NCBI GenBank assembly: GCA_031429355.1
Contig: JANOZM010000002.1
Location: forward strand, 1 to 64,000
DNA: 64,000 bases
Direction of reading: 5' to 3'
DNA from: JANOZM01 sp031429355
GTDB lineage: Bacteria; Pseudomonadota; Gammaproteobacteria; Burkholderiales; Burkholderiaceae_E
Shown: positions 8,580 through 17,447 of the stretch, piece by piece
Numbering within the stretch: the first letter of the stretch is position 1
Layout: each line of letters opens with the position of its first letter
Made by a program: the position numbers and the translations under genes
Notes under the pieces: model-generated
Told to the model about the DNA's origin: nothing
Databases searched by the model: none
Seen by the model: the letters and a program-made list of their open reading frames with translations, nothing else

Positions 8580-10141
8580 CGGCAATAAGCAATGGTTGGT
8601 TGCGATGTGCTACCCGTGCTAGTCGTAAATTGAAAATTCCAGCACGCTGATTTGTTGCTATTTTGGCTTAACGCAAGCAGCGCAGTAAGTGCCGCCCCCG
8701 TTACAGGTTTATATCGAATTCGATAGGTGCCGGCTGAATTTGCATAACTGTCGTTGCCAGTTTCAGTGCTAGTAAATGCTTGGTTCGACGTAAACTGCAA
8801 CACTTGGTAGCCATCGTTTGCGTCGGTGGTTAGCGTCATTGCCGAGACTGGGAAGGGAGTAACCGGCGGTTGGCGTAATGGTGTGTATTTCGCGCCTTGG
8901 CCTGCAAGGTCTGGGCTGGGCGTTCCTCTAAAACAAGAGAGCACATACGGTGATGTGTTCGTCACGTGATAACTGTAAGCAGATGGGCCGCCCACTGTGG
9001 GGCTGGTGTTGCCACCACAAACATTGTCTCGCGTGGCTGTGCTGCCATCTGCATTGTTGAAACCGTAAATGGCAAATCCATCAAGTGCCCAACCGAGCGG
9101 ATGGGTGTCCCAGTATGCAGCTGGCTGCGTTGCCATCATGCAGGTTGGTGCCGCGTGATAATGGTAGTCGTCTGCGCGCCCAGCATGGCCGTTGCAAACA
9201 TCAAGTTCACCGAGCACTTTTGTATCGCCATTTTGGCAACCCCCTTGTTTGCACGGGTTAAATATAGGCACCCCGTTAATTGCGACGCCAATTGGGCCAT
9301 CGGTTGCAGAAGTAGTCGTCGCTGCAATTGCGGGATTGAGAGGGATTTTCCACGCATTACTACCAAAGAAGTTTTGGCCTATTGGAATGTTTAGATTGGT
9401 GGCGGTAATGCCATTCATCATTGGGTGTGTGGCCAAGCCGTTGGCGCTAACATAGGCGTAAATACTATCGCATCCGACCGAAGCTAGGCCCGTTGTCGAA
9501 GACTTCATCGAGTTGGCTATATAGCCACAATTGGTGCTTAATCCACCCGCAAGAGCGGTACGATTGTAGTTAAGCGACAGCGATGCTGTACCCAACGTTA
9601 TTGAAGCCATCGCGGCCGAAATAGAAGCGCCCGTCGCGGCTGTGTTTGCTGCTATTGGTGGTGCTGACGAAAGCGCATAAATCGTAAACGTATAGGACTT
9701 CTCCCCTAAACTTTGCGAGCATGGCGGTTGATAGCCAACGATCGGGCCGTCGCTACCGACCCCTAGGGTACCAATGCCGTAACTGTCCTTTGCTAGGCTA
9801 TTTTTACCTGCCGGAATGCTATGCAAAACCCAATTGTATTTGGTCGTTCCATCGCCAGGTAAGGTGGTCATGAGTACAGCATATTCGGTCGTTCCGGCGG
9901 GGGCATTAGACCATGACAGTGCAGGTGTTGAACCCGGGCCGTCACAAGTATAGATCGCAGGCAAGGTACCGCTAACCGCCGCAGCACTTGTGAGTGTGAA
10001 ATTTCCCCCCGACGGATTGGTTGTTGTGATTGGCGTGGTGGTCGTTACTGGCGCACTTTCCGTGGTCGCTGCGCCGCCGCCGCACGCTGTAATTAATGTA
10101 AAAAAGGTAGAGACAGTGCTAAGCATAAAAACTTTTTTCAT
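8576..10141 (-). CDS. Lipoprotein fusing a PEBP-like domain to a YHYH domain
   Basis: A 521-residue lipoprotein: MKKVFMLSTVSTFFTLITAC has a lipobox ending at C20. Residues about 45-190 match the YbhB/YbcL phosphatidylethanolamine-binding fold (IYTCDGPGSTPALSW, then YNWVLHSIPAG and YTFTIYALS). Residues about 210-520 carry the YHYH domain: GVAINGVPIFNPC, a DDYHYHAAPTCM segment, HPLGWALDGFAIYGF, and a second YSYHVT. Both parts are exported-type domains of poorly known function. An upstream in-frame ATG at 10381 would bury the signal peptide behind 80 low-quality residues, so I use 10141. The downstream exported gene overlaps by 4 bases. Confidence 0.8.
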   Translation of the reverse strand: MKKVFMLSTVSTFFTLITACGGGAATTESAPVTTTTPITTTNPSGGNFTLTSAAAVSGTLPAIYTCDGPGSTPALSWSNAPAGTTEYAVLMTTLPGDGTTKYNWVLHSIPAGKNSLAKDSYGIGTLGVGSDGPIVGYQPPCSQSLGEKSYTFTIYALSSAPPIAANTAATGASISAAMASITLGTASLSLNYNRTALAGGLSTNCGYIANSMKSSTTGLASVGCDSIYAYVSANGLATHPMMNGITATNLNIPIGQNFFGSNAWKIPLNPAIAATTTSATDGPIGVAINGVPIFNPCKQGGCQNGDTKVLGELDVCNGHAGRADDYHYHAAPTCMMATQPAAYWDTHPLGWALDGFAIYGFNNADGSTATRDNVCGGNTSPTVGGPSAYSYHVTNTSPYVLSCFRGTPSPDLAGQGAKYTPLRQPPVTPFPVSAMTLTTDANDGYQVLQFTSNQAFTSTETGNDSYANSAGTYRIRYKPVTGAALTALLALSQNSNKSACWNFQFTTSTGSTSQPTIAYCR

Positions 10142-10409
10142 TATTGTTCTTTTATAAATGTGCGGTGGCAAAGGGGAATCATATACAAAAGGTACTGGCC
10201 TTATTGCAAATAGCGCTGGTTTCTTTGAAAACGAAGGGTCGTACAAAGTGATGGTTGTAACCAGTAAACCTACTTTTATAGAATTACTGGCCGTCAGCGG
10301 GAAAAACGATATTGGGTTAGAGTCCGAATTATGGGCTTGTAACAACCCAGTTATTTTATAACTTGATGCCTCGCAAACCATCTTTTCAAACTAAAGAACG
10401 ATCTTAAAT

Positions 10410-11297
10410 ATGTTTAGCTTAAATATTTCCCAGCTTTCACTTAGCAAAACGCTAAGTTCCATTGCTTTTGTAGCAGCTTCATTTGGCATATTTGCCAGTG
10501 CCCAAGCGCAGCAAGTTTTTAAAGTAACCACAATTCCTGAAGAAGCCGCTACCGAGCAGACCCGCAAGTTTGGCCCTATTGTTAAGTACCTCGAATCAGC
10601 TTTGGGCATGAAAGTCGAATTTACGCCTGTCAGCGACTATCCTGCCGCTGTAGAAGCAATGGTTAATAAAAACGTCGATATGGTTTGGTTCGGTGGTTTT
10701 ACTTTTGTTCAAGCGTCGAATCGTTCGGGCGGCAAAGTAATCCCAATCGCACAACGGGTCGAGGATACTAAGTTCCAATCGGTGTTTATTACCAAAGCAG
10801 ATTCGGGCATCAAAACCTTGGCCGATTTAAAGGGCAAACAAGTTAGCTTTGGTTCGCAATCCAGCACTTCGGGGCATTTAATGCCGCGTAGCTATTTGCT
10901 GCAAGCAAAAATTGATCCTGATAAAGACTTTAAACGTATTGCTTATTCTGGCGCACATGATGCAACCATTGCCTCGGTAGTCAGTGGCAAAGTCGATGCG
11001 GCTGCATTAGACATCACGGTTTGGAACAAGTTCGTAGCAGAAGGCAAAGTGGACACAAAAGACGTCGTTGTGTTTTACACGACCCCAGGCTACTTTAACT
11101 ACAACTGGGCGGTTCATGCCGACATGCCAGCCGCTTTGCGCGAGAAGGTTACTAAAGCTTTATTAGACATCGACCCGGCCACCGCCGCCGGCAAAGAAAT
11201 TTTATCGCTTAACCGAGCCACTCGTTACATTGCTACCAAGGCAGAAAATTATGCTGGCATCGAAACAGCGGCGCGAAGTGCCGGATTGTTAAAGTAA
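10410..11297 (+). CDS. PhnD-family phosphate/phosphonate/selenate-type ABC binding protein
   Basis: A 295-residue periplasmic substrate-binding protein with a signal peptide to about residue 34 (ASAQAQQ). It belongs to the PhnD/PtxB group: IPEEAATEQTRKFGPIVKYLES at about 42-63, the MVWFGGFTFVQAS pocket near 92-104, LKGKQVSFGSQSSTSGHLMPRSYL near 140-160 and YSGAHDATIASVVSGKVDAAALD near 175-197. Members bind phosphonate, phosphite, and in some annotations selenate-like oxyanions. No ABC permease or ATPase lies next to it, so it is an orphan here; the next convergent gene is a CGNR regulator beside a molybdenum oxidoreductase, which may or may not share the substrate. Confidence 0.82.
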   Translation: MFSLNISQLSLSKTLSSIAFVAASFGIFASAQAQQVFKVTTIPEEAATEQTRKFGPIVKYLESALGMKVEFTPVSDYPAAVEAMVNKNVDMVWFGGFTFVQASNRSGGKVIPIAQRVEDTKFQSVFITKADSGIKTLADLKGKQVSFGSQSSTSGHLMPRSYLLQAKIDPDKDFKRIAYSGAHDATIASVVSGKVDAAALDITVWNKFVAEGKVDTKDVVVFYTTPGYFNYNWAVHADMPAALREKVTKALLDIDPATAAGKEILSLNRATRYIATKAENYAGIETAARSAGLLK

Positions 11298-11393
11298 ACC
11301 ATTAGTGCAAAGTTGGCGGCGAGAGAGGTATGTAATTAAATGTGGTTATTGATTGTTATTTTGTAACGATTAAATTATTTATTGCTAGTTACA

Positions 11394-12011
11394 TTACTTT
11401 TTAAGACGAATTCTAAAGGCCGCAACCTTCGCTCTGTTTCCACAGGTTGTGGCGCTGCAATACAAGCGCTTATGAGACTTCGATACGTCTAAAAACCAGT
11501 GGTTACAATTGCTGGCAGCGCATGTCTTTATTAGTTTAAGGTCTTCACAAGCCACTAAATGTGCAATTGGCTCGGCGACTAATCCAAGCAAAGCTTGTGC
11601 ATTGTCTAAGCGTGCAATACGTTCGACGGCACAGCTTGGCCCAAGACGAACTGGGCGGCCCGTAAGTGCAAATTGATAGTGGCAAAGATCAATTAGGCTG
11701 TTAAGGTGCGCCGCGTCCGCCGCATAATTTATTTTTGAGCCTTTACACAATTTGCGAATCCACTGCCTAGTCCATTCGCGCTCAATTCGTGCCCGCTCGG
11801 CTACTTGATTTAAGGCACGTAAAGAAAAGTGCGCTGTAACGTAAGCTTGTTGCTCTTTGTTTAAAAGATCGGCCAAGCGCAACCAATTGATGAATGAAAG
11901 GCCGTCTGGTATAAATTCTTGAACAACTCCACCGCTATCGGATGAAGTGTTCAAAAAATCAATCGCTTGATGGGCACCTAAAAAAATTGGTTGGAACATA
12001 CGGGCTAGCAT
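11394..12011 (-). CDS. CGNR zinc-finger transcriptional regulator (ABATE domain)
   Basis: A 205-residue regulator. The N-terminal ABATE stress-sensing domain fits residues 1-150 (start HQAIDFLNT). The C-terminal CGNR zinc finger is complete: CAASNCNHWFLDVSKSHKRLYC...CGNRAKVAAFR, with four cysteines in C-x4-C...C-x4-C spacing. The gene is divergent from the iron-sulfur/molybdopterin pair, separated by about 155 bases holding a long imperfect dyad, so control of that operon is the natural guess. Start at ATG 12011; an ATG four codons in is also possible. Confidence 0.82.
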   Translation of the reverse strand: MLARMFQPIFLGAHQAIDFLNTSSDSGGVVQEFIPDGLSFINWLRLADLLNKEQQAYVTAHFSLRALNQVAERARIEREWTRQWIRKLCKGSKINYAADAAHLNSLIDLCHYQFALTGRPVRLGPSCAVERIARLDNAQALLGLVAEPIAHLVACEDLKLIKTCAASNCNHWFLDVSKSHKRLYCSATTCGNRAKVAAFRIRLKK

Positions 12012-12062
12012 TTAGTGGTTTAGCAAACTGTCTGTAGTGATTACTTAGTATTGCTTACTAAT

Positions 12063-12093
12063 GTAACTTAGTTATTAATTTTTAACTAGTTAC
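12063..12093. promoter_or_regulatory. Dyad in the divergent CGNR/oxidoreductase spacer
   Basis: GTAACTTAGTTA (12063-12074) faces TAACTAGTTAC (12083-12093), an inverted repeat that is perfect apart from one extra T in the left arm. It sits midway between the regulator and the iron-sulfur subunit gene, the expected place for an operator. Related GTAAC and GTTAC words also occur at 11364 and 11388, just past the regulator stop. Confidence 0.45.
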
Positions 12094-12166
12094 AGTACCC
12101 GGTTTTTTGTTTGCTCTGGTCGTTGATAAAGCGTATTTTTTCGGCTGCGCTATTTAGGAGTAAAAC

Positions 12167-12946
12167 ATGCAACCCAAGCAAGCTGATGGACTGTCGAAAT
12201 TAATTGCAACGGCCGTAACCAGAAATTCGGTGGCGACCGCCACTAAAAACCCGAGCTGGAAAATGGCACTTAACGTCGAACGCTGCATCGGGTGTCACGC
12301 TTGTTCGGTTGCTTGTAAAGTCGAAAATAATGTTCCGCTGGGTCGTTTTCGCACTAAAGTGTACTACTGGGAGCACGGCAAATTTCCGGCAGTTAAGCGC
12401 AATTTTTTACCCACGCTTTGCATGCAGTGCGAAGACGCGCCGTGCTTAAAAGCCTGCCCAACTAAAGCTATATTTAAAGCGAAAGACGGTATTGTTAAAG
12501 TTGATCCCGATTTGTGCGATCACCACGGCAATTGCGAGGCGGCCTGCCCCTATGGGGCCATTGGTTGCGATGATAACGATGTTGCTGACAAATGCGATTT
12601 TTGCTCTCACCGTCTCGCCGAAGGTATGGAACCGGCGTGCGTCGAGACCTGCCCAGCCGAAGTATTTCATTTTGGCGATGCAAACGATCCGACCTCGCCG
12701 TACTCATTGTTTATGCAACAAAACGCTAGTAAAACAGCGGTGCTAAAGCCCGAAGAAAAAACCAAACCATCAGTGCATTACCTCGGTCACGAGAAAAAAA
12801 TGGAAGCCAAAATTCCCAAAGGTAAAGTGCACGATCCTTACTCGTACGAAATTGAAACTTGGGCTCAATTGGAGTCGAGTTTTCCAAAACCAAAACGCGT
12901 GATCTGGGCAAAGGTAGAGCAAGTTGTTCCAGGAGATAAAACATGA
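12167..12946 (+). CDS. 4Fe-4S dicluster electron-transfer subunit (DmsB/PsrB-like)
   Basis: A 259-residue ferredoxin-like subunit carrying electrons to or from the molybdenum subunit encoded next. Four cluster motifs are visible: CIGCHACSVACK (about 43-54), CMQCEDAPCLKACP (about 85-98), a third at 117-127, and CDFCSHRLAEGMEPACVETCP split over about 144-164. The third motif reads CDHHGNCEAACP: the second Cys is replaced by His120. That suggests a His-ligated or 3Fe-4S cluster. No signal peptide, as expected for a partner that is co-exported with a Tat subunit. AGGAG precedes the ATG. The gene overlaps the next by 4 bases. Confidence 0.88.
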   Translation: MQPKQADGLSKLIATAVTRNSVATATKNPSWKMALNVERCIGCHACSVACKVENNVPLGRFRTKVYYWEHGKFPAVKRNFLPTLCMQCEDAPCLKACPTKAIFKAKDGIVKVDPDLCDHHGNCEAACPYGAIGCDDNDVADKCDFCSHRLAEGMEPACVETCPAEVFHFGDANDPTSPYSLFMQQNASKTAVLKPEEKTKPSVHYLGHEKKMEAKIPKGKVHDPYSYEIETWAQLESSFPKPKRVIWAKVEQVVPGDKT

Positions 12947-15561
12947 AGCGCCGGGTCTTTGTAAAAGCAGGTACCGCAGCTTTATCGTCCTTAGCTTTAG
13001 GCGAGGTCATTTTGCTAACGCCCGGCGAGGCTAATGCAGGTATTCTCGATTTTTTCCGTGGAACACCAAAGCTGTACGGTAAGAGAAAATCGGTTCGACG
13101 CGCTAACGGCAAAGGACGTATTGCTAACGATTATTCTAAAGCTAAAATTATTAAAAGCGTTTGCCTAAATTGCTCAACGGTATGTGGTATTCAAGGCTAC
13201 GTAATTGACGGGAAACTCGTCAAAGTAGGCGGTAACCCATCGGATCCAAATAACGGTAAAAGTCTGTGTGCTAAAGGACAGTCGGGCCCTACAATTAACG
13301 ATTACCCAGAGCGCTTGCTGTACCCAATGAAGCGCGTTGGTAAACGGGGCGAAGGGTTGTGGCAGCGCATTAGTTGGGACGATGCCTACAACGAAATTGC
13401 GCCACGCATTCGTAAAGCGATGGACGAGGGTAAGCCCGAAGAAGTAGCGATTCAAATTGGGCGCTCGCGTATCGCTGAGGAGATGAATCGATTCCTAGGC
13501 GCTATTGGTTCGCCCTCGCTGTTTAACCACCGCGCTTTGTGTTCGTCGAATAAGCGCGCTGCAAACTACGCTTGCCTTGGTGAAACCGATTGGGAATCTG
13601 GCGATTTTGAACGCGCTAAATATATTTTAAATTTTGGTGCGAATTTTTATGAAGCGCATCAAGGGGCGATTCATACTGCAAAACGCATTATTCGTGGTCG
13701 CTACGATAACGGAGCTAAATTAGTTACTCTGGATGTTCGCTGTTCGAACACGGCGGGTCGTTCTGATGAATGGCTTTGCCCGAACCCTGGCTCCGATGGT
13801 GCAGTTGCACTAGCAATGGGCCACGCCATCATGGCTGCGGGCAAACATAACGCGCAATGGCTCGACACTTGGAGTAATGTCAATTCTAAAGAGCTGCAAG
13901 AATGGATAGCACCTTACACGCCAGAATGGGGTGAAAAAGTTAGTGGGATCAGTGCAGATGTTATTCGTCGCGTTGCCCTAGAGTTTGCGGCTGCCGCACC
14001 AGCTTCTATTGCTTTTACTAATAGGGGCTCTGGAGCGCATTACAATGGATTTAACGCGGATCGCGCGATTGTTATGCTTAATGCAATTGTTGGTTCAATT
14101 GGGCAAGTAGGTGGTTATTGTTACGGCGAAGAACCAACCCGTGTACCACCGCGCGTGTTTCCGCAGCCAGCGCCGTTTCCCCCTGCAGTAATAGCCACCA
14201 GTCTTATCGAGAACCCGCCCGAGTGGCCGCTAGCCAACAAATGGCAGCGCATGAAAGTGGGCCAAATTGTTTACCAGTCTATTAAAGAAGGGCGCGGTAA
14301 AATTCAGGTGTACTTTAGTTACACGGTTGCCACCCCACAAACTTGGCCCGAAGGCCGTAGCCTAACCGTCAGCGTGCTACGTGATGAAAAATTAATTCCT
14401 TTTCATGTGTGTTCTGACTTGGTCTATTCCGAACAAGCGCATTACGCCGATATCATATTGCCTGACGCCTCGTATATGGAGCGTTGGGGCTTTGATACCC
14501 GCAACAACATGGAGCTACGTGATTACGTAACGATGCGCCAGCCAATCGTGCAGCCACCAGGTGAGTGCGTTAGCTTTGTCGATTCGATGATTGAATTAGG
14601 CAAGCGTATTAGCCCGAAAACGGCCCAGTACTTCCAGTTTAAAGACCATGAAGATTGGATGAAGCAACGCTGCGCCGCGTTAACCAAGCGGGTGGGCGAA
14701 GACGGTTTCGAGTACATGAAAAAACATGGTGTTTGGCAAGACACTTCAAAACCGCAGTATTACGATTTGTACAATTGGGTGTTAACCGAAGCCCAGATGA
14801 AAGATAGCCGAACTGACGAGCGCGGGAATATATTTAAAAAAGCGGCTGACGGTAAAGAAAGTTTAATTGGCATTGTTGTTGAAGGCAAACCCCGCCGAGG
14901 ATTTGCTACGACAACGCGCAAATTTAATGTCTATCATAAAGACGTAGAAGATGCGGCGACACAAACTAAATTTACCGAAGATGGTGGCAAAGGCATGCCT
15001 ACCTATTTTCCAGTCCCCAGCATCGAAAAAATGGAAAGTGACATGTTGCATTTAGTGACTTTTAAATGGAATGTTCATACGCAAGGGCGAACCCAAAGCC
15101 AAAAGTTTCTAAGCGAAATAGTGCATCACAACCCAATGTGGATTAATACCGAAACGGCCAAAAAATTGGGCATTAAATCGGGCGATAAAGTCGAGTTAAC
15201 AACCTATCGCCCACATGGCCATCAAATGCGTAACGGGGGCGAGGTCGTAGGTTCGGCTCAAATTACTGCGTTTGTTACCGAAGGTATTCATCCACGCGTA
15301 TTGGCGGTATCTAACACCTTGGGCAATCTATTTCATGGTCGCGCCGCCACCGGCATTAAAGGTAAGCGTAAGGCCAGCCCCGCGTGGCTGGAGGGCTTAG
15401 AAACCGAAGATCAAGATTTAGTTGAAGATGTCTGGTGGGATACACGTAATGGTGGCACCGGCGGTGGGTACAACGTTAATGCGATCTTACCAATTCAACC
15501 TGCTCCACTTGTGGGGATGCAAGGTTGGTATGACACGGTCTGCCGCGTTAAAAGGGTTTAG
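12943..15561 (+). CDS. Molybdopterin oxidoreductase catalytic subunit, Tat-exported
   Basis: An 872-residue enzyme of the DMSO reductase superfamily. The N-terminus MKRRVFVKAG is a Tat signal with cleavage near ANAG. The 4Fe-4S motif is C74-x2-C77-x3-C81-x27-C109. The residue after HRAL is Cys200 (HRALCSSNKRAANYA), fitting a Cys-ligated molybdenum as in tetrathionate, polysulfide, thiosulfate, sulfite (SoeA) or arsenate/selenate-type enzymes. The C-terminal cofactor-binding domain (WINTETAKKLGIKSGDKVEL) is present. It is an operon with the iron-sulfur subunit but no NrfD/PsrC-type membrane anchor follows, so quinone or cytochrome contact must come from elsewhere. Substrate is not assignable from what I can see. 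Confidence 0.87.
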   Translation: MKRRVFVKAGTAALSSLALGEVILLTPGEANAGILDFFRGTPKLYGKRKSVRRANGKGRIANDYSKAKIIKSVCLNCSTVCGIQGYVIDGKLVKVGGNPSDPNNGKSLCAKGQSGPTINDYPERLLYPMKRVGKRGEGLWQRISWDDAYNEIAPRIRKAMDEGKPEEVAIQIGRSRIAEEMNRFLGAIGSPSLFNHRALCSSNKRAANYACLGETDWESGDFERAKYILNFGANFYEAHQGAIHTAKRIIRGRYDNGAKLVTLDVRCSNTAGRSDEWLCPNPGSDGAVALAMGHAIMAAGKHNAQWLDTWSNVNSKELQEWIAPYTPEWGEKVSGISADVIRRVALEFAAAAPASIAFTNRGSGAHYNGFNADRAIVMLNAIVGSIGQVGGYCYGEEPTRVPPRVFPQPAPFPPAVIATSLIENPPEWPLANKWQRMKVGQIVYQSIKEGRGKIQVYFSYTVATPQTWPEGRSLTVSVLRDEKLIPFHVCSDLVYSEQAHYADIILPDASYMERWGFDTRNNMELRDYVTMRQPIVQPPGECVSFVDSMIELGKRISPKTAQYFQFKDHEDWMKQRCAALTKRVGEDGFEYMKKHGVWQDTSKPQYYDLYNWVLTEAQMKDSRTDERGNIFKKAADGKESLIGIVVEGKPRRGFATTTRKFNVYHKDVEDAATQTKFTEDGGKGMPTYFPVPSIEKMESDMLHLVTFKWNVHTQGRTQSQKFLSEIVHHNPMWINTETAKKLGIKSGDKVELTTYRPHGHQMRNGGEVVGSAQITAFVTEGIHPRVLAVSNTLGNLFHGRAATGIKGKRKASPAWLEGLETEDQDLVEDVWWDTRNGGTGGGYNVNAILPIQPAPLVGMQGWYDTVCRVKRV

Positions 15562-15666
15562 TTGACACCCGTGTACCGTACGCGCTCCATTGGTTGGGGC
15601 GCGTATTCAGACATGAAGGTTCGGATCAGATAATTTTAAGCAACCCTACGCGCGCTGCAAATTCGA

Positions 15667-16593
15667 TCAAATTTCAGTATTGCTGCCACGTAGTTCTATT
15701 GCGGCAAATGTTAAGGCGCAACCAATGGCAGCGCCAACCCAAAGCTTCATCGAAAAAAGTAGAGCGTACGATTGACTAACAACATGACTAAGCGCCGCGT
15801 CACTAGACAACTCGCCTTCTTGTAACCAACCGCCGGGCATAAACCCTGAGAAGCTACGGATAACAAAATTGTCGATTATCGTGCGTCCCAGCTCGGTGTT
15901 GATGATGCCTATTTGCAATGCCATTCCAACTAAGATGGCTATGGCTAAAGGGATGGCAATAGCCCATAATAATGGCTTATTTTTTACCAACGCGGACACC
16001 AAAAGCAACCATCCAGCTGACGGCAAGGCCCAAATAAATTGAATCGGTAATAGTGCAATTATTTTGAAAGGTGCCGAAAGAAAGTTGCTGCCATTAAAAA
16101 TCACCCCAAACAAATTCAAATTAATAATTGACCCTGCGATTCCAAATATAAGTGCCGCCAAATAGAACAGGATGGTCGCGATTGTTAAGATAATTAGTGG
16201 ACTCACAATTAATCCAACAATGAGTTTTGAAATTACAGTTTCTTGGTCGCTAATGGGTAGTGATTTCCAAAAGAAAATACTTTTGTCTTTTCGATCGTCA
16301 AATAAAGAGCCTAGAAAATAGAAAGTGATGCTTAAAAAGCCGATAGCTAACAAGGGTGACGCCACCGCCGTAATTAGCCCATCACCAAATTGATTGCTTT
16401 CGCCCGATACAATCATTTGATTGAGCTTATCTTGTGCAACGGAAAACTTGGCATGATCTGTTTTCATATATAGGGTAACTATTGCGGCAACAGTAAGAGC
16501 CAACGCAACACCCGCAATCGCCAAGGGCGTGTAAATCATGCTGCCTTTGTGTTCCCAAAGTTCTCGGCGCACTAACCAGTAAATGTTTTTCAT
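15667..16593 (-). CDS. ABC-2 type permease
   Basis: A 308-residue membrane protein, third gene of a regulator-ATPase-permease operon. Five to six hydrophobic segments are visible, e.g. IYTPLAIAGVALALTVAAI (about 20-38), ASPLLAIGFLSITFYFLGSLF (about 83-103), LIVGLIVSPLIILTIATILF, PLLWAIAIPLAIAILVGMAL and a C-terminal WVGAAIGCALTFAAIEL. The DDRKDKSIFFWKSLPISDQETVISK cytoplasmic stretch is typical of YtrC/ABC-2 exporters. It shares ATGA with the ATPase gene stop. Cargo is unknown; such operons often respond to cell-envelope stress. Confidence 0.82.
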   Translation of the reverse strand: MKNIYWLVRRELWEHKGSMIYTPLAIAGVALALTVAAIVTLYMKTDHAKFSVAQDKLNQMIVSGESNQFGDGLITAVASPLLAIGFLSITFYFLGSLFDDRKDKSIFFWKSLPISDQETVISKLIVGLIVSPLIILTIATILFYLAALIFGIAGSIINLNLFGVIFNGSNFLSAPFKIIALLPIQFIWALPSAGWLLLVSALVKNKPLLWAIAIPLAIAILVGMALQIGIINTELGRTIIDNFVIRSFSGFMPGGWLQEGELSSDAALSHVVSQSYALLFSMKLWVGAAIGCALTFAAIELRGSNTEI

Positions 16594-17447
16594 GAGTAAG
16601 TTCCTTTCATATTCGCGACAAACAAATCAGCAATGCTTGGTGCGCGCATTTCACCCAAATTTTGTAATTGTTCTTTTGCGATTGAATCAAATATAAACAG
16701 CGATTTGCCAAATACTTGACGCTCGTCGATGGGGTTTAATAGGCGTGCAGCGTCGACGTTCGCAGCCGGCACTAGTACCTCGGTGAATCGGTTTTGCAAC
16801 TCATCTAAGGTCGCGGTTAACGTAATTTGTCCGTCACGGATAAAAATTAGATCAGTCAAAATGTGTTCGACTTCTTCAACCTGATGGGTCGTTACAATGA
16901 TGGTTTTTTGTGCATCAAAGTAATCTTCAAGTAGCTGTTGATAGAACTGTTTGCGATACAAAATATCTAAACCTAGAGTGGGTTCATCTAGTACTAAAAG
17001 TTTTGCATCAATCGCCATAATTAAAGCCAAGTGCAGTTGCACTACCATGCCCTTAGACATGGTTTTTACCTTAGTCTTGGCGTTAATTTTTGTGGCCGCT
17101 AAGTAGCGCTCTGCTTTTTTGCGATCAAAGCGTGGATGGACGCCTTCCACAAAGTCGATGGCTTGGCCTGCAGTTATCCAACTGGGCAATATGGCTACGT
17201 CAGAAATAAAGCAAATCTCATTCATAAGCGAGTCGCGTTGTTTGCGCGGATCTAACCCTAAAACTGATAGCTGCCCTTCAAAACTGAGTAAACCTAATAT
17301 TGCTTTTAGAAGCGTGGTTTTGCCCGAACCGTTTGGTCCAATAAGCCCAACGATTCGACCAGGGTTTATAGACAGACTGACATTGTTTAAAGCAGTAGAT
17401 TTGCCATAGTGTTTGCTAATGGCTTGACCAGTAATAACGGCACTCAT
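16590..17447 (-). CDS. ABC transporter ATP-binding protein (YtrB-like)
   Basis: A 285-residue ATPase that energises the permease encoded directly downstream. Walker A is GPNGSGKTTLL (about 37-47), the signature is degenerate TMSKGMVVQLHLAL (about 131-144), Walker B is AKLLVLDEPTLGLD (about 149-162), the switch His lies in IIVTTHQVEEVE. The family's LSGGQ is here MSKGM, a common variation in the YtrB group. It overlaps both neighbours by 4 bases (ATGA), so the three genes are made as one unit. Confidence 0.88.
   Translation of the reverse strand: MSAVITGQAISKHYGKSTALNNVSLSINPGRIVGLIGPNGSGKTTLLKAILGLLSFEGQLSVLGLDPRKQRDSLMNEICFISDVAILPSWITAGQAIDFVEGVHPRFDRKKAERYLAATKINAKTKVKTMSKGMVVQLHLALIMAIDAKLLVLDEPTLGLDILYRKQFYQQLLEDYFDAQKTIIVTTHQVEEVEHILTDLIFIRDGQITLTATLDELQNRFTEVLVPAANVDAARLLNPIDERQVFGKSLFIFDSIAKEQLQNLGEMRAPSIADLFVANMKGTYS

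Noticed and set aside
10410..11297. Complete phosphonate ABC transporter
   Set aside because: Only the binding protein is present; no permease or ATPase follows on either side.
15580..15608. Hairpin after the molybdopterin gene as terminator
   Set aside because: TACGCGCTCC pairs with GGGGCGCGTA with one wobble, but no U-run follows, so I did not list it.
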